Shown: in pieces, positions 40,644-49,057 of the stretch
Numbering within the stretch: position 1 is the stretch's first letter
How the letters are laid out: each line of letters starts with the position of its first letter
DNA from: a virus
Length of the DNA stretch: 64,000 nt
IMG/VR virus record: IMGVR_UViG_3300032224_001305
Coordinates: 37,376 to 101,375 of that record
Reading direction: 5' to 3' (one strand)
Position numbers and translations under genes: made by a program
The notes under the pieces: model-generated
Told to the model about the DNA's origin: nothing
The model's database searches: none
The model's input: only the letters and a program-made list of their open reading frames with translations

Positions 40644-40682
40644 TAACAGCTAAGCAACAACCGACACTTTTAATGCCGGTTG
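40644..40682 (-). terminator. Terminator hairpin with TTAGCTGTTA motif
   Basis: CAACCG/CGGTTG stem (40658-40682, 13-base loop), then TTGCTTAGCTGTTA on the minus strand. One base differs from the usual motif. Confidence 0.6.
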
Positions 40683-40722
40683 CGCTGATGAGTTCGGTAT
40701 TACGAATAATAATTACTACTCG

Positions 40723-41142
40723 TTAGCCTGCACTCATGAAATCAAATTGTAACTGCGAACCTTTATCGGCCCAATGGTAGCCGTATTTATTGCACAACTG
40801 CTCATCGTTTAACAGGTTGATTATACCCAGCGCAATAGTATCTGCTTCTTTGTACGCTTTTTCGCCCAACACATCAGAGGGACTGGTCAACACAAAAGTC
40901 AACCTAGTCTTTCCTCTATAGGAGTACGACTCTACAAAGCACGCCCAAGTCGGACCACCCGATTCACCATCGCTAGCGGTGACTATTGGATAAATCGAAT
41001 TTAGTCTTTCAGCTACGAACTTTATAATGAACGGTGACTTACCGTGGCCGCAGCATGAATAAAACGTACGCACACCTGCGCACTTATTCAGAATGGTAAC
41101 CAGGTTTATACATTCAGGGTCGAGCTTTGATGTGCTCTTCAT
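40723..41142 (-). CDS. Conserved phage protein with TYW3-like 'SCCGHG' motif
   Basis: A 139-aa protein from ATG 41142 (GAGG upstream). It reads SKLDPECINLVTILNKCAGVRTFYSCCGHGKSPFIIKF, then ...TWACFVESY...LTFVLTSPSD. The 'D..ci.lv..lN...gv.T..SC.Gh' segment resembles the substrate-binding core of TYW3-type proteins. It is a frequent phage family; enzymatic function not established. Confidence 0.65.
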   Translation of the reverse strand: MKSTSKLDPECINLVTILNKCAGVRTFYSCCGHGKSPFIIKFVAERLNSIYPIVTASDGESGGPTWACFVESYSYRGKTRLTFVLTSPSDVLGEKAYKEADTIALGIINLLNDEQLCNKYGYHWADKGSQLQFDFMSAG

Positions 41143-41150
41143 AGACAGCC

Positions 41151-41297
41151 TCATCTAGTCACTTGGGCTAATACAAACCCAATGGTAAAGCCGAACATTG
41201 CTACGATAAGGAGCAAAATAGCGAGAGCGATTCTTCTAAAAGGCTTGCCGATCTGCTCTTCTAAACTGACAAGTTCATTTCCTTGCTGGTTACTCAT
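41151..41297 (-). CDS. Small membrane protein (48 aa)
   Basis: MSNQQGNELVSLEEQIGKPFRR, then one hydrophobic span (IALAILLLIVAMFGFTIGFVLA). GGAGG lies 7 bases before the ATG, and the start overlaps the upstream stop. Its end overlaps the next gene's ribosome site. Confidence 0.65.
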   Translation of the reverse strand: MSNQQGNELVSLEEQIGKPFRRIALAILLLIVAMFGFTIGFVLAQVTR

Positions 41298-41592
41298 TAT
41301 AACCCTCCTTCCAATAACGCTTAAGTTCCTTTAGCGCCTTATCTCTATCTGAAGTAAGCACCTTTTTCTTACCCTGCTTGTCTAGTCTATTCGCTATAGA
41401 AGCGGTCTGACACGCATCGCAGAACCCGTGCCAGTTACTACTCTTACCGCACAAATACTCAGAGCCGTGTCGAGCGAAAACTTGCCCACATCCCCTAAAA
41501 GTCTTGTTAGGAGCGCTGGCTGCGTCATCAGCAGCAACGAATTTAGCTACTAACAACAGCAACTTATCTATCTTGTTCAATGTTGTGCTCAA
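41290..41592 (-). CDS. Hypothetical Cys-containing protein
   Basis: A 100-aa protein: hydrophobic N-terminal helix (IDKLLLLVAKFVAAD), then CGQVF..HGSEYLCGKSSNWHGFCDACQTAS, a probable zinc site. Basic C-terminus. Confidence 0.65.
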   Translation of the reverse strand: MSTTLNKIDKLLLLVAKFVAADDAASAPNKTFRGCGQVFARHGSEYLCGKSSNWHGFCDACQTASIANRLDKQGKKKVLTSDRDKALKELKRYWKEGYNE

Positions 41593-41623
41593 CTTGTGCT
41601 CCGGCTGTACGTGTAAGTCCTAA

Positions 41624-41776
41624 TTAACCAGCTGTGCGAAGTAACTCTTCTATACGCTTAGTAATGGCGTCTACCTCAGCAGTGGTTTTATCAACCCTGC
41701 TAAGCAATTCGTCAAATAAATCAAGAGCGGCTTTCTGTTCTTTATCTTCGGCCGCGTCCTTGTTTTCCGGTTCCAT
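41624..41776 (-). CDS. Small acidic helical protein (50 aa)
   Basis: MEPENKDAAEDKEQKAALDLF followed by DELLSRVDKTTAEVDAITKR, a single amphipathic helix or coiled coil. GGAG lies upstream of the ATG. Confidence 0.6.
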   Translation of the reverse strand: MEPENKDAAEDKEQKAALDLFDELLSRVDKTTAEVDAITKRIEELLRTAG

Positions 41777-41795
41777 AACAACTCCGAAAGAAGGT

Positions 41796-41837
41796 AAAAA
41801 GAAGTACTACGCATATGACAATGCGCAGTACTTCTTT
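41796..41837 (-). terminator. Strong terminator
   Basis: AAGAAGTACT-a-CGCAT/ATGCG-c-AGTACTTCTT stem with a 4-base loop; minus-strand exit TTTTTACC. Confidence 0.75.
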
Positions 41838-41847
41838 GTCAAGCGAC

Positions 41848-41991
41848 CTAGTTCGCACTAACCGTGCGTTTCTTGCTTACGGAGACAAGCATGATAGGCA
41901 CCACGATTATCGCGGCGAATAAAAGTGCGGCAACCGTGGCTCTTACGCCTGACTGATGATAGAACACAACTGAGTTATCTTCATTGAGCAT
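41848..41991 (-). CDS. Small membrane protein (47 aa)
   Basis: MLNEDNSVVFYHQSG, then a hydrophobic span (VAALLFAAIIVVPIMLVSV) and a basic tail. The ATG overlaps the end of the upstream 82-aa gene. Ends just before the strong terminator. Confidence 0.55.
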   Translation of the reverse strand: MLNEDNSVVFYHQSGVRATVAALLFAAIIVVPIMLVSVSKKRTVSAN

Positions 41992-42229
41992 CGCCGCACA
42001 ACCTCGGAGGAGGGTCTCTCCACTGGTCCGTCCCAGGCGACACGATGCCGCGTAGAACGAGCTCTTTGTTCTTGTATACAGGCCTAGGCTGTTCCCACGG
42101 ACTTACCATATTGATAGGTCCTTCTTCGAAGTTGTTCTGTATCTCTAGGCTTGGGGATGATAGAGAACAAGAAAACGACGTTCCGTCCTCAAAAGTGATT
42201 ACTACGTTAGTTTTCATTATGCGCATCAC
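41981..42229 (-). CDS. Hypothetical protein
   Basis: An 82-aa protein (the start may be the Met at 42217, MKTNVVITFEDG). Beta-rich N-terminus and a Pro-rich end. Overlaps both neighbours. Confidence 0.6.
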   Translation of the reverse strand: MMRIMKTNVVITFEDGTSFSCSLSSPSLEIQNNFEEGPINMVSPWEQPRPVYKNKELVLRGIVSPGTDQWRDPPPRLCGDAQ

Positions 42230-42494
42230 CTGTAAGTAATTCGTTTATCTTGCACTTTATCTGCAGTAATTCTTTACGCAGCCATGCAAAAGGATCTTCG
42301 CCGTCTGGGCAGGTTATCACGCCTCTGGCGGATTCTACCTTCCCATCGTCCATAATGTACACGCCTAGGTAGTCGTCGTGCTCAGTAGAGAATAGCTGCA
42401 CTTCGTACCCGTCAAAGCTTTCTCCAGAGACTTCTTCCCAGTTCGCGCCTGGTAGAGCTTGTTGTGCCTTATGCAGCAATTCCTTCTTGGTCAT
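42207..42494 (-). CDS. Hypothetical protein
   Basis: A 95-aa protein; start MTKKELLHKAQ at 42494 with GAGGAGG upstream. Contains VQLFSTEHDDYLGVYIMDDGKVES, a small alpha/beta fold. No family recognised. Confidence 0.65.
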   Translation of the reverse strand: MTKKELLHKAQQALPGANWEEVSGESFDGYEVQLFSTEHDDYLGVYIMDDGKVESARGVITCPDGEDPFAWLRKELLQIKCKINELLTGDAHNEN

Positions 42495-42870
42495 TGGCTG
42501 CCTCCTCAACAATGGCGGCAAAGGTCTTCTTAAACTTCTCAGCAGCCTCTTTGATATTTCCGCCTGACATTCTCGCTCGGTATTCTGCGTCGTGCAGACG
42601 GCCTTTCTTGATTCTATTTAACCACACACGTCGCGCCTCTTGGCTGACATTTGTGCGCAGTCCAACCCATTTAGATAACTCATGGATCGGTGTAGTACCG
42701 CCGTACGTCCCGTCGAATACCTTTGCACGAAACTGCAACTCTTTTAGGTTGCTTTCAGTGATCTCACACATACCAGTGGCCATTAGCAGAGTACCCATAA
42801 AGAAACCGTACTTTTCAATAGTCTCTCGATCGTCTAGCAAAGACTCGGGCCAATAACAGTTCAGACTCAT
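42469..42870 (-). CDS. Hypothetical protein
   Basis: A 133-aa protein; start MSLNCYWPES at 42870 with AGGAGACATT upstream. Helical with RTNVSQEARRVWLNRIKKGRL, possibly DNA-binding. Function unknown. Confidence 0.65.
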   Translation of the reverse strand: MSLNCYWPESLLDDRETIEKYGFFMGTLLMATGMCEITESNLKELQFRAKVFDGTYGGTTPIHELSKWVGLRTNVSQEARRVWLNRIKKGRLHDAEYRARMSGGNIKEAAEKFKKTFAAIVEEAANDQEGIAA

Positions 42871-42898
42871 AATGTCTCCTAAGCGATAAATGGTTAAA

Positions 42899-43174
42899 TT
42901 AGTCGTCGCGCTCACGAATACGTTCGGCCTCTGCGCGGTGCTCAATACAGTCTCCACACAGGTAGTAATCTAGATCGGGATGGTAGAACACGAGGATATT
43001 TGGGCGCACCCGCCATGATCCCGTTTCATCGTTCTTAGTGCAGTCATCGCACAAGGACGAATCCTTGCGTTCGACAATCCACTCAGAGTCTTCAAGCTCT
43101 GGAAACACACTTAGAGACAGCAACTCTAAGCAGCGCTCTTTTTCATCAGGCCCATCGAAAAAAGGGTCTTTCAT
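42899..43174 (-). CDS. Hypothetical protein with two CxxC motifs
   Basis: A 91-aa protein; CDDC and LCGDCIEH form a probable zinc ribbon around a short beta hairpin. ATG after GGAGG. Confidence 0.65.
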   Translation of the reverse strand: MKDPFFDGPDEKERCLELLSLSVFPELEDSEWIVERKDSSLCDDCTKNDETGSWRVRPNILVFYHPDLDYYLCGDCIEHRAEAERIRERDD

Positions 43175-43221
43175 AACGCCTCCTTACGCAAGTAAATAAG
43201 TACCGTTAGGTACTGTAAGAT

Positions 43222-43228
43222 TTATACC
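43222..43228 (-). promoter_or_regulatory. GGTATAAATC promoter-like element
   Basis: CTGGTATAAATC on the minus strand ~48 bases upstream of the 91-aa gene, 13 bases after a TTAGCTATTA motif. Confidence 0.5.
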
Positions 43229-43241
43229 AGAATATTCGCGG

Positions 43242-43283
43242 TAATAGCTAAAAACGTCGTCGGCTCTATTGGCCTACGACGTT
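43242..43283 (-). terminator. Terminator hairpin with TTTAGCTATTA motif
   Basis: AACGTCGT/ACGACGTT stem (43253-43283), minus-strand exit TTTTTAGCTATTA. It lies just downstream of the 27-aa gene at 43289. Confidence 0.7.
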
Positions 43284-43288
43284 CGTTG

Positions 43289-43372
43289 TCACACCAGCGC
43301 CTCGAACTTCCACGGGACATTTTTATCTCCAGTGTCCCAGATTTCGTGCAGCAGCATCGCGATAAATTCCAT
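43289..43372 (-). CDS. Very small protein (27 aa)
   Basis: MEFIAMLLHEIWDTGDKN then VPWKFEALV. An excellent AAGGAGGG ribosome site lies 4 bases before the ATG, a GGTATAAG promoter element ~38 bases upstream and a terminator just after. It is a complete monocistronic unit, so probably real despite its size. Confidence 0.55.
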   Translation of the reverse strand: MEFIAMLLHEIWDTGDKNVPWKFEALV

Positions 43373-43409
43373 GGTGCCCTCCTTCTTAAGTCCTTCCCTT
43401 CCATATTTC

Positions 43410-43416
43410 TTATACC
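43410..43416 (-). promoter_or_regulatory. GGTATAAGAAA promoter-like element
   Basis: CTGGTATAAGAAATATGG on the minus strand upstream of the 27-aa gene, within the divergent gap before the rightward virion block. Confidence 0.5.
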
Positions 43417-43457
43417 AGTTTATAGTATTCTTATTGCCGTGTAACTTGGGGGCTAAG

Positions 43458-43937
43458 ATGTTCGACAGACAGCAGTTGGTAAAGATGGCTAAGGTGCTCA
43501 CTACAGCAGGTAGAGAGCACATTGCCGAGAAGAATTTTGCTCTTTCTGGAGAGCGCTACCCAATACACGACATCGCACATGCGCGTAACGCGCTTGCTCG
43601 CGTGGCTCAGAGCGGAACTCCGGCTGAACAAGCCAAGGTAAGAGCCGCCGTAGCACGCAAGTATCCGAGCCTAGCTAACAAAGAAAAGAACGCCGCTAAG
43701 ATGGGCGCCCCTGGTCGTATGTTAGACCATGGCACAGTCAAGTCGGATTCTAACGAAGGCGAGATGATGAAGAGCGTCCTAGCCACCATAGCTAGAGACG
43801 CTACTGAACTGCACAACATGCTAGAAGACGGCGACGACGTTCCTGCATGGGCATTGACCAAAGTAGCCCAGGCTCAGCAGCAGGTGTCAGGTGTACGAGA
43901 TTGGTTGCAGAACGAGATTGCATCTAAGGGTAAGTAA
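43458..43937 (+). CDS. Virion-type protein, LVKMA tag plus DUF6582-like domain
   Basis: A 159-aa protein starting MFDRQQLVKMAKVL at 43458. The next domain, IAEKNFALSGERYPIHDIAHARNALARVAQSGTPAEQAKVRAAVARKYPSL, is the 'F..pg.r.yPI.d..HArnALaRvaq.gt.aeq.kVraAV..kyP' pattern found in many phage head/tail-region proteins (DUF6582-like). A helical C-terminus follows. It is the first gene of this rightward block. Confidence 0.7.
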   Translation: MFDRQQLVKMAKVLTTAGREHIAEKNFALSGERYPIHDIAHARNALARVAQSGTPAEQAKVRAAVARKYPSLANKEKNAAKMGAPGRMLDHGTVKSDSNEGEMMKSVLATIARDATELHNMLEDGDDVPAWALTKVAQAQQQVSGVRDWLQNEIASKGK

Positions 43938-45262
43938 TGCCCTACCGTTCTCTACAGCAGCAAAGAGCTATGTGGGCTCGGCGTAAGAAAGACGCCGAGT
44001 TCCATGCTCGTTTTAAGAAGCACGCCGCCCACGATTCTGCTGCTCTGAAGATGGAGGCGGAGGACATCTACAAGTACCGCCTACCGGACGGGTCACCGGG
44101 ATTAGTGCTTTCCGCCGCTGGTAAGGCTATGCCTGCTGCTAAGTACCGGAAGTACAATGAAGACTATTTACACGTACTAGCTCAAATAGACAGCGGAAAG
44201 ATCCACAACACTAAACAGTTACATACACACATGCGTCCGTTCATTCAGGCGGCCAAAGGCGCCGTAAAGACTGCAGCCAAGGATGTGCGTACTTGGAACT
44301 CCAAGAGCGGAGAGACGTACGTAAAGGTTCGTTTATTAGCTAACAAAAAAGATGCACAGCACGGAGCAGAACGTATTTGGGCTCGTCTAGCAAAAGGCGA
44401 CCTAAATAAGGGCTCTGGATATCTAGCTAATACTCCTTTGCTAAATACGAAACGTTATGGCGCGCATGTTGCTTGGGATGGTGGTAAAAACAAGGAGCTG
44501 GCCGTGATAAAGCAGGCAAGCGCTGTGCGAAGTATATTACTGAAAATAGCCGGTGCAGGTTTTGTACCGCCCCCTGCTGTAGCTGCCGCCGCTGCTCGTG
44601 GGTTAGAATTGCGTAGCAAAGCTTCGCCTTCTAATAAGGGAGGCCTAACTGTATCACAAGCGCATGAGCAAGGCATTGGCTCCGGCGTGCAGCGAGCAGT
44701 TGATCTAAAGAACCGACGTGCTCTCTCACCAGAGACAATACGTCGCATGGTGGCATTCTTTTCACGCCACCAGAAAAACAAAGCGATTGACCCAGGTAAG
44801 ACACCGGACCAAGACAAGGGATATCAGGCCTGGTTGTTGTGGGGTGGCGATCCTGGACGTGCGTGGTCCACACGTATTGCTAACTCCCTCAGAAATGAGG
44901 GAGAGATGTCTAAGAAGTCTACTATTACAAAGGTCGCTGAACGACCTGCGAACATGAAAGAGCACTTACAGAACGCTCTCGCAAAGTATAAAGCTGGTAA
45001 GGAGTTAGGTGCTACAGAAGAAGCTAGATTGAAGGCAAGAGGGCTTATCCCGAGAAAAGACGGTTCAGTTCACCGCGGTAAACTAGGTATGGGCAAGACT
45101 GCGTCTAAGTCATCGCAGGAAAATGTCCCTACACAACCAGATTTGTGGGCCGAAGCTGTGCAAGAAGCGAAGCGTCGGTTCAAGATTTATCCATCTGCAT
45201 ACGCAAATGGATGGGCGGCTAAGTGGTACAAAGAACGTGGTGGAAGCTGGAAGAAAGCGTAA
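43937..45262 (+). CDS. Multi-domain structural protein (DUF5824-like and DUF5872-like parts)
   Basis: A 441-aa protein. N-terminus MPYRSLQQQRAMWARR. Residues ~45-190 are a basic domain. Around 200-215 an internal VRSILLKIAGAGF repeats the tag motif. Residues ~225-320 are the 'GLTVSQAHEQGIGSGVQRAVDLKNRRALSPETIRRMVAFFSRH...GYQAWLLWGGDPGRAW' domain of phage structural polyproteins. A MSKKSTITKVAERP segment follows, then the C-terminal QPDLWAEAVQEAKRRF / YPSAYANGWAAKWYKERGG domain. The repeated tag-like segments suggest a fusion of several once-separate proteins or proteolytic processing. The DUF names are from memory. Confidence 0.65.
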   Translation: MPYRSLQQQRAMWARRKKDAEFHARFKKHAAHDSAALKMEAEDIYKYRLPDGSPGLVLSAAGKAMPAAKYRKYNEDYLHVLAQIDSGKIHNTKQLHTHMRPFIQAAKGAVKTAAKDVRTWNSKSGETYVKVRLLANKKDAQHGAERIWARLAKGDLNKGSGYLANTPLLNTKRYGAHVAWDGGKNKELAVIKQASAVRSILLKIAGAGFVPPPAVAAAAARGLELRSKASPSNKGGLTVSQAHEQGIGSGVQRAVDLKNRRALSPETIRRMVAFFSRHQKNKAIDPGKTPDQDKGYQAWLLWGGDPGRAWSTRIANSLRNEGEMSKKSTITKVAERPANMKEHLQNALAKYKAGKELGATEEARLKARGLIPRKDGSVHRGKLGMGKTASKSSQENVPTQPDLWAEAVQEAKRRFKIYPSAYANGWAAKWYKERGGSWKKA

Positions 45263-45286
45263 GCCAACCGAACTCGGGAGACACCC

Positions 45287-45505
45287 ATGAGCGTAGAGAT
45301 AACAATGAAAGATATTCTGCAGATTGCTAGCTTCGTTGTGGTTGCCGCCGGTATCATCTGGCGCTTCAGTAATATTTTGGCTGATATAAAAACAGATCTG
45401 AAACTTATAGCTCAGAAACTAAATGATCTAGGTCCTAAATTGGACGATCACGAGGCCCGTATCAGAGTTCTTGAGAGCAAACTGAGAACCGGCGAGCACG
45501 CCTAA
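45287..45505 (+). CDS. Membrane-anchored coiled-coil protein
   Basis: A 72-aa protein: one N-terminal span (ILQIASFVVVAAGIIWRF), then a coiled coil (ADIKTDLKLIAQKLNDLGPKLDDHEARIRVLESKL). Similar small anchors accompany lysis genes; it lies two genes before the endolysin. ATG after CGGGAG. Confidence 0.65.
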   Translation: MSVEITMKDILQIASFVVVAAGIIWRFSNILADIKTDLKLIAQKLNDLGPKLDDHEARIRVLESKLRTGEHA

Positions 45506-45518
45506 GCACTAGGACACC

Positions 45519-45914
45519 ATGCGCAGCATCCGCATATCGCTAATAAAGATTGCCGCCGCGTCTAAGAAAGACGTAGGCCACGGTGGTCTTGACGAATGGT
45601 TTAGCGGACATGGTAAGGACAGAGGAAAAGCCCAATGGGGCGACTGGGTATCTATTAGCCCCATACGTAAGAGATTGCGTAGCGGCAGACTGGTAGAGCC
45701 CGGCGACATAGTCGGTCAATGCGGCATCTCTAAAGACCCAGACTGGGCCGAGTACACCAAAAACGGCAATGACCCGTTAAAGTGTATGCCACGAAAGAAG
45801 GCGCAGGCTCTGACAAAAGAACAACGTGCCGCACTAGCTCGCGGAAAAGCTAGCGCAGAAAGAATCTCCAGCAACACTGGAGAGCCGGTACGAACACGCA
45901 CGTTTTCCAAGTAG
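45519..45914 (+). CDS. Conserved 'GGLDEWFSGHG' protein with N-terminal tag
   Basis: A 131-aa protein. Leader MRSIRISLIKIAAASKKD, then GHGGLDEWFSGHGKDRGKAQWGDWVSISPI, PGDIVGQCGISKDPDWAEYTKNGNDPLKCMPRKKA and KEQRAALARGKASAE. This is a conserved family seen in jumbo phages and giant viruses, of unknown function, with Cys/Asp/His suggestive of metal. Here it carries the LIKIA virion tag. Confidence 0.7.
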   Translation: MRSIRISLIKIAAASKKDVGHGGLDEWFSGHGKDRGKAQWGDWVSISPIRKRLRSGRLVEPGDIVGQCGISKDPDWAEYTKNGNDPLKCMPRKKAQALTKEQRAALARGKASAERISSNTGEPVRTRTFSK

Positions 45915-45938
45915 TTCACATTCAATCCGGAGGATAGC

Positions 45939-46865
45939 ATGGTACTCAAGAGAGGATCAAAGGGTGACGACGTACTTAAACTACAGAAGGGTCTAGCGTC
46001 GTTGGGATACAACGTAGGTACGCCCGACGGTGCTTTTGGCCAAAAGACTGAAGACGCCGTAGAGGACTTCCAGGACTCTGTAGATTTGACGTCTGACGGT
46101 GTGTTCGGCAAAGGCTCGATGACGGCCTACAATGCCAAAGTTGCTCCTGAGTTCCAGTTTGCCGTAGCTGTGACTGCCGACCCGGTAGATATTCCGGCTG
46201 ATAAGAAGAACAAGTGGGTAAGCGTTCCCTGCCACGTAGCAGGCGGCGGCTTCTCCAGCACAACTCTGCGCGACGACGCTGCTGCTTCGTTTAAGGCGAT
46301 GTATGACGAGGTCACAGCCCTAGGCGGCAAGTTATCATCAGCAGGCGGTAAGCGTCCGCTATCAGCTGGTGGCGGCAAGGCGCAGTCAAAGACCTCGATG
46401 CACTATCTAGGTAGAGCGCACGACATGTCACTTGGTGCGGGTATGCAAGACCCGACCAAAGATAGCGCTGTATGTGTCCGTGTAGGTCCCGATAGCCGCA
46501 AGTGGATCGTATGGCTACGCACAGAAAACCCCAACGTTCCAGTTGTAACGCTACAAGGTGTAAAGTGCAGCACAGTCAATGGCAAGACGGTCCTCACGAC
46601 CGTTCCTGTCACTGGGCGCTTCTTTAACTTCACCGAGTTGGCCGCTAAGCATGGCTGGAGCGGCATTGGTGGACGTAAATTCTTCTTCCAAGGTGGAACC
46701 TACTCCGGCGCAGAGTGGTGGCACTTCCAGTGGGAAGTAGGATTGGTTAAAGGCCAGACGACGTTTGGTAACGAACTGCTACGTCTATACAGCCCAGCTG
46801 AGTGCAAAGCGCTAGCGTGGTGGGACGAAGTCAAGGATGCCGTATTTGGCGAAGACTTTAACTAA
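45939..46865 (+). CDS. Endolysin: PG-binding domain plus M15 (VanY-like) peptidase
   Basis: A 308-aa protein; ATG after GGAGG. Residues ~5-65 are a PG_binding_1 domain (GSKGDDVLKLQKGLASLGYNVGTPDGAFGQKTEDAVEDFQ). The catalytic part has the M15 zinc signature: MHYLGRAHDMS (S/H-x3-G-R-A-x-D, about residues 151-161) and AEWWHFQWEV near 265. It hydrolyses D-Ala-linked peptide bonds of peptidoglycan. No signal peptide, so it needs a holin; a two-span holin-like protein lies at 50.1 kb. Confidence 0.88.
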   Translation: MVLKRGSKGDDVLKLQKGLASLGYNVGTPDGAFGQKTEDAVEDFQDSVDLTSDGVFGKGSMTAYNAKVAPEFQFAVAVTADPVDIPADKKNKWVSVPCHVAGGGFSSTTLRDDAAASFKAMYDEVTALGGKLSSAGGKRPLSAGGGKAQSKTSMHYLGRAHDMSLGAGMQDPTKDSAVCVRVGPDSRKWIVWLRTENPNVPVVTLQGVKCSTVNGKTVLTTVPVTGRFFNFTELAAKHGWSGIGGRKFFFQGGTYSGAEWWHFQWEVGLVKGQTTFGNELLRLYSPAECKALAWWDEVKDAVFGEDFN

Positions 46866-46877
46866 GAAGGTGTCGTC

Positions 46878-47114
46878 GTGCGAGAGTACATAGACAAGGC
46901 CACGCTAGAACTAAAACAGAAGTCTCTAAACGACATCCAGCAAGAGACTGCAAAGGTTTGGGCTGGCCGAGCTTGCGCCGCAGCGCAATTAGGCAACGCA
47001 GCGGACGCGCTAGAGTACTCGCATGAAGCTATAGAGCACGCGGCTTTATCAGGCAATGATAAACTGCTAGGACAGGTAAGAGCGCTCATGCGCCACTTCG
47101 GCGTCCCTGTCTAG
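46878..47114 (+). CDS. Hypothetical helical protein
   Basis: A 78-aa protein with a TPR-like helical pair (GRACAAAQLGNAADALEYSHEAIEHAALSG). GTG start after AAGGTG. Function unknown. Confidence 0.6.
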   Translation: MREYIDKATLELKQKSLNDIQQETAKVWAGRACAAAQLGNAADALEYSHEAIEHAALSGNDKLLGQVRALMRHFGVPV

Positions 47115-47144
47115 CTCTAACGTTTTTTAGACGATACGTAAGCC

Positions 47145-47186
47145 CCTATACTGTTCTGTGTTACAGCAGAACAGTATAGGTGTATC
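47145..47186 (+). promoter_or_regulatory. Perfect 14-bp hairpin covering the lipoprotein ribosome site
   Basis: CCTATACTGTTCTG at 47145-47158 and its exact complement at 47167-47180 (loop 8) end in ATAGG, whose AGGTG is the Shine-Dalgarno of the gene starting 47187. Folding would hide the ribosome site; as DNA it is a palindromic operator candidate. Confidence 0.55.
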
Positions 47187-49055
47187 ATGTCTAAGAGAAA
47201 TATCGTGTTAGTTCTGTCTCTTCTGCTGTATAGTTGCGGCGATGACTTAGGTTGGTCCAACCAGCCTACCGATACCACCATAGACTGTGATACCACACAC
47301 GAGGAAGATACCGATGAGGATACTCTTCAAGGCATTGATACCGGTATTGACGATATTAACAGCGCTGACATTTGGAGCAGCGACAATAGCGATGCTGACG
47401 ACGCTGAAGGTACTGAAATCCTTGTCAGCGTAGACAGTGCTGATGACGTAGAAGCCCCGACAGACGCAACTTCTATAGAAGACTCTACGTCAGAAGAAGA
47501 TACAGTTATTTCTGACGTAGGAGATATAGTTTCCATACCGGCAGAATGTACTGTCTCATCAGACTGCGCCAATGACCAACCCTGCGCATACGCTTGGTGT
47601 GATGACGGTAAGTGCAAGAAAGATTTAACACTTCTAGATAGCACGCCGTGTCAACTAGACGGCTCTGTTTGTACAATAGATAAGTGTTTAGATGGCAAAT
47701 GCCTAAGCGCTGGTAGTTTATTTTGTGAAGATAACAATCCCTGCACAGATAACCTATGCGATGCGGAGAAGGGGTGTGAGGCTTGGGCTAATATTGGTGC
47801 GTGTGATGATGGCTCAACTTGTACCGGCTTAGACGTATGCTCAGGAGGTTCTTGCCAACCTGGTCCAACAATAGACTGTGATGACGCTAATCCATGTACA
47901 TCTGATAGCTGCTCTGAAGATTTTGGATGTATTCATGATAATAACTCTGCGCCATGCAACGACGGAGTAGAGTGTACGTTGGACGACGCCTGCTCTAATG
48001 GCATGTGCTTGCCCGGAGATCCGACATCTTGCGAGGACCAGAATCCATGCACTGATGACACATGTGACATCTTGTCTGGATGCGTTAACGAGCCCAACGA
48101 TGTCACATGTACCGACCAGAACGCTTGTACAGAACAAGACAAGTGCGAGCTGGCTATGTGCCTAGGAGTGTCCGTAGTCTGCGAGGACGGAAACGCCTGT
48201 ACGTCAGATCTATGTGACACCGTAGTAGGCTGTGTAAGTCTGCCTATTGCAGCGACATGCACAGACAACTCATCCTGTACCGAAGGGGACAACTGCGAGC
48301 AAGGTATATGCACCAGTATTCCGATCATATGTAATGACCAAAACGAATGTACGGCAGATACTTGTGATATATCCGCAGGCTGTACATACAATGCTCAGCC
48401 CAACGGTACTAAATGCGGAGGCGGTACGTGCGCCAACGGCGTATGTACTTGTCTAACAGGGTTCGGTTGCGCTGCTCCTAAGTTTATTTACAACGGAGAT
48501 GTGACAGCAGGTATGCTTGGAGGAATGGGCGGAGTCGTAGGTCCTAAGATGGGCTGCGCTACCACAGACGTACTTATAGGCATAGGGTTTGATTTCAGTA
48601 ACAACACTAAGACCGCCACCAGAACAACTGTAGTTTGTGGCACTGTCACGGCAGACCAGACTGGGAACGTAACCACAACCCAAACCACTACTCAGAAAAA
48701 CGGTGGCTCTGGATGTTCAGGATGGGAGCCGACGGCACCTACTCCAATAACGAAATGCCCTAACGGCTGGGTTATCGTAGGTATAACTGGTAATAAACCT
48801 GGTTCTACTTTGTTCAATAGCGTGAGCATAGTGTGCTCACAGCTTAGTGTTGGAGGCGTGCCCGTTGGTACAGAGCAGACAATTGCTGTGCCTGGTATGC
48901 CTGGAACTGGAACTCCTCAAAGTGTTAAGTGTCCCGTAGGCACTATAGCTAGATACTTCGAGACACGCGCTGGATGTGGACAAGACGCCCTAACTCTTTA
49001 TTGCGCCAAAGCTAATCCTGACTGCACAGGCCAGCCTCTCATATGTAAGGACTAA
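47187..49055 (+). CDS. Large Cys-rich repeat lipoprotein, adhesin-like
   Basis: A 622-aa protein. Lipobox LLLYSC gives lipidated Cys17. Residues ~20-110 are acidic, D/T/S-rich. Residues ~115-425 hold about eight Cys-rich repeats of the form C-x-D-x-N-x-C-T-x-D-x-C-D-x(5)-G-C (for example CEDQNPCTDDTCDILSGC). The last ~190 residues are a beta-rich domain (CPNGWVIVGITGNKPG, FNSVSIVCSQL) like surface carbohydrate- or protein-binding modules. Such repeats are common in Myxococcota surface proteins, so this looks host-derived. Likely displayed on the infected cell surface, or on the virion; the next gene is an outer-membrane-type protein. Confidence 0.7.
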   Translation: MSKRNIVLVLSLLLYSCGDDLGWSNQPTDTTIDCDTTHEEDTDEDTLQGIDTGIDDINSADIWSSDNSDADDAEGTEILVSVDSADDVEAPTDATSIEDSTSEEDTVISDVGDIVSIPAECTVSSDCANDQPCAYAWCDDGKCKKDLTLLDSTPCQLDGSVCTIDKCLDGKCLSAGSLFCEDNNPCTDNLCDAEKGCEAWANIGACDDGSTCTGLDVCSGGSCQPGPTIDCDDANPCTSDSCSEDFGCIHDNNSAPCNDGVECTLDDACSNGMCLPGDPTSCEDQNPCTDDTCDILSGCVNEPNDVTCTDQNACTEQDKCELAMCLGVSVVCEDGNACTSDLCDTVVGCVSLPIAATCTDNSSCTEGDNCEQGICTSIPIICNDQNECTADTCDISAGCTYNAQPNGTKCGGGTCANGVCTCLTGFGCAAPKFIYNGDVTAGMLGGMGGVVGPKMGCATTDVLIGIGFDFSNNTKTATRTTVVCGTVTADQTGNVTTTQTTTQKNGGSGCSGWEPTAPTPITKCPNGWVIVGITGNKPGSTLFNSVSIVCSQLSVGGVPVGTEQTIAVPGMPGTGTPQSVKCPVGTIARYFETRAGCGQDALTLYCAKANPDCTGQPLICKD

Positions 49056-49057
49056 CA

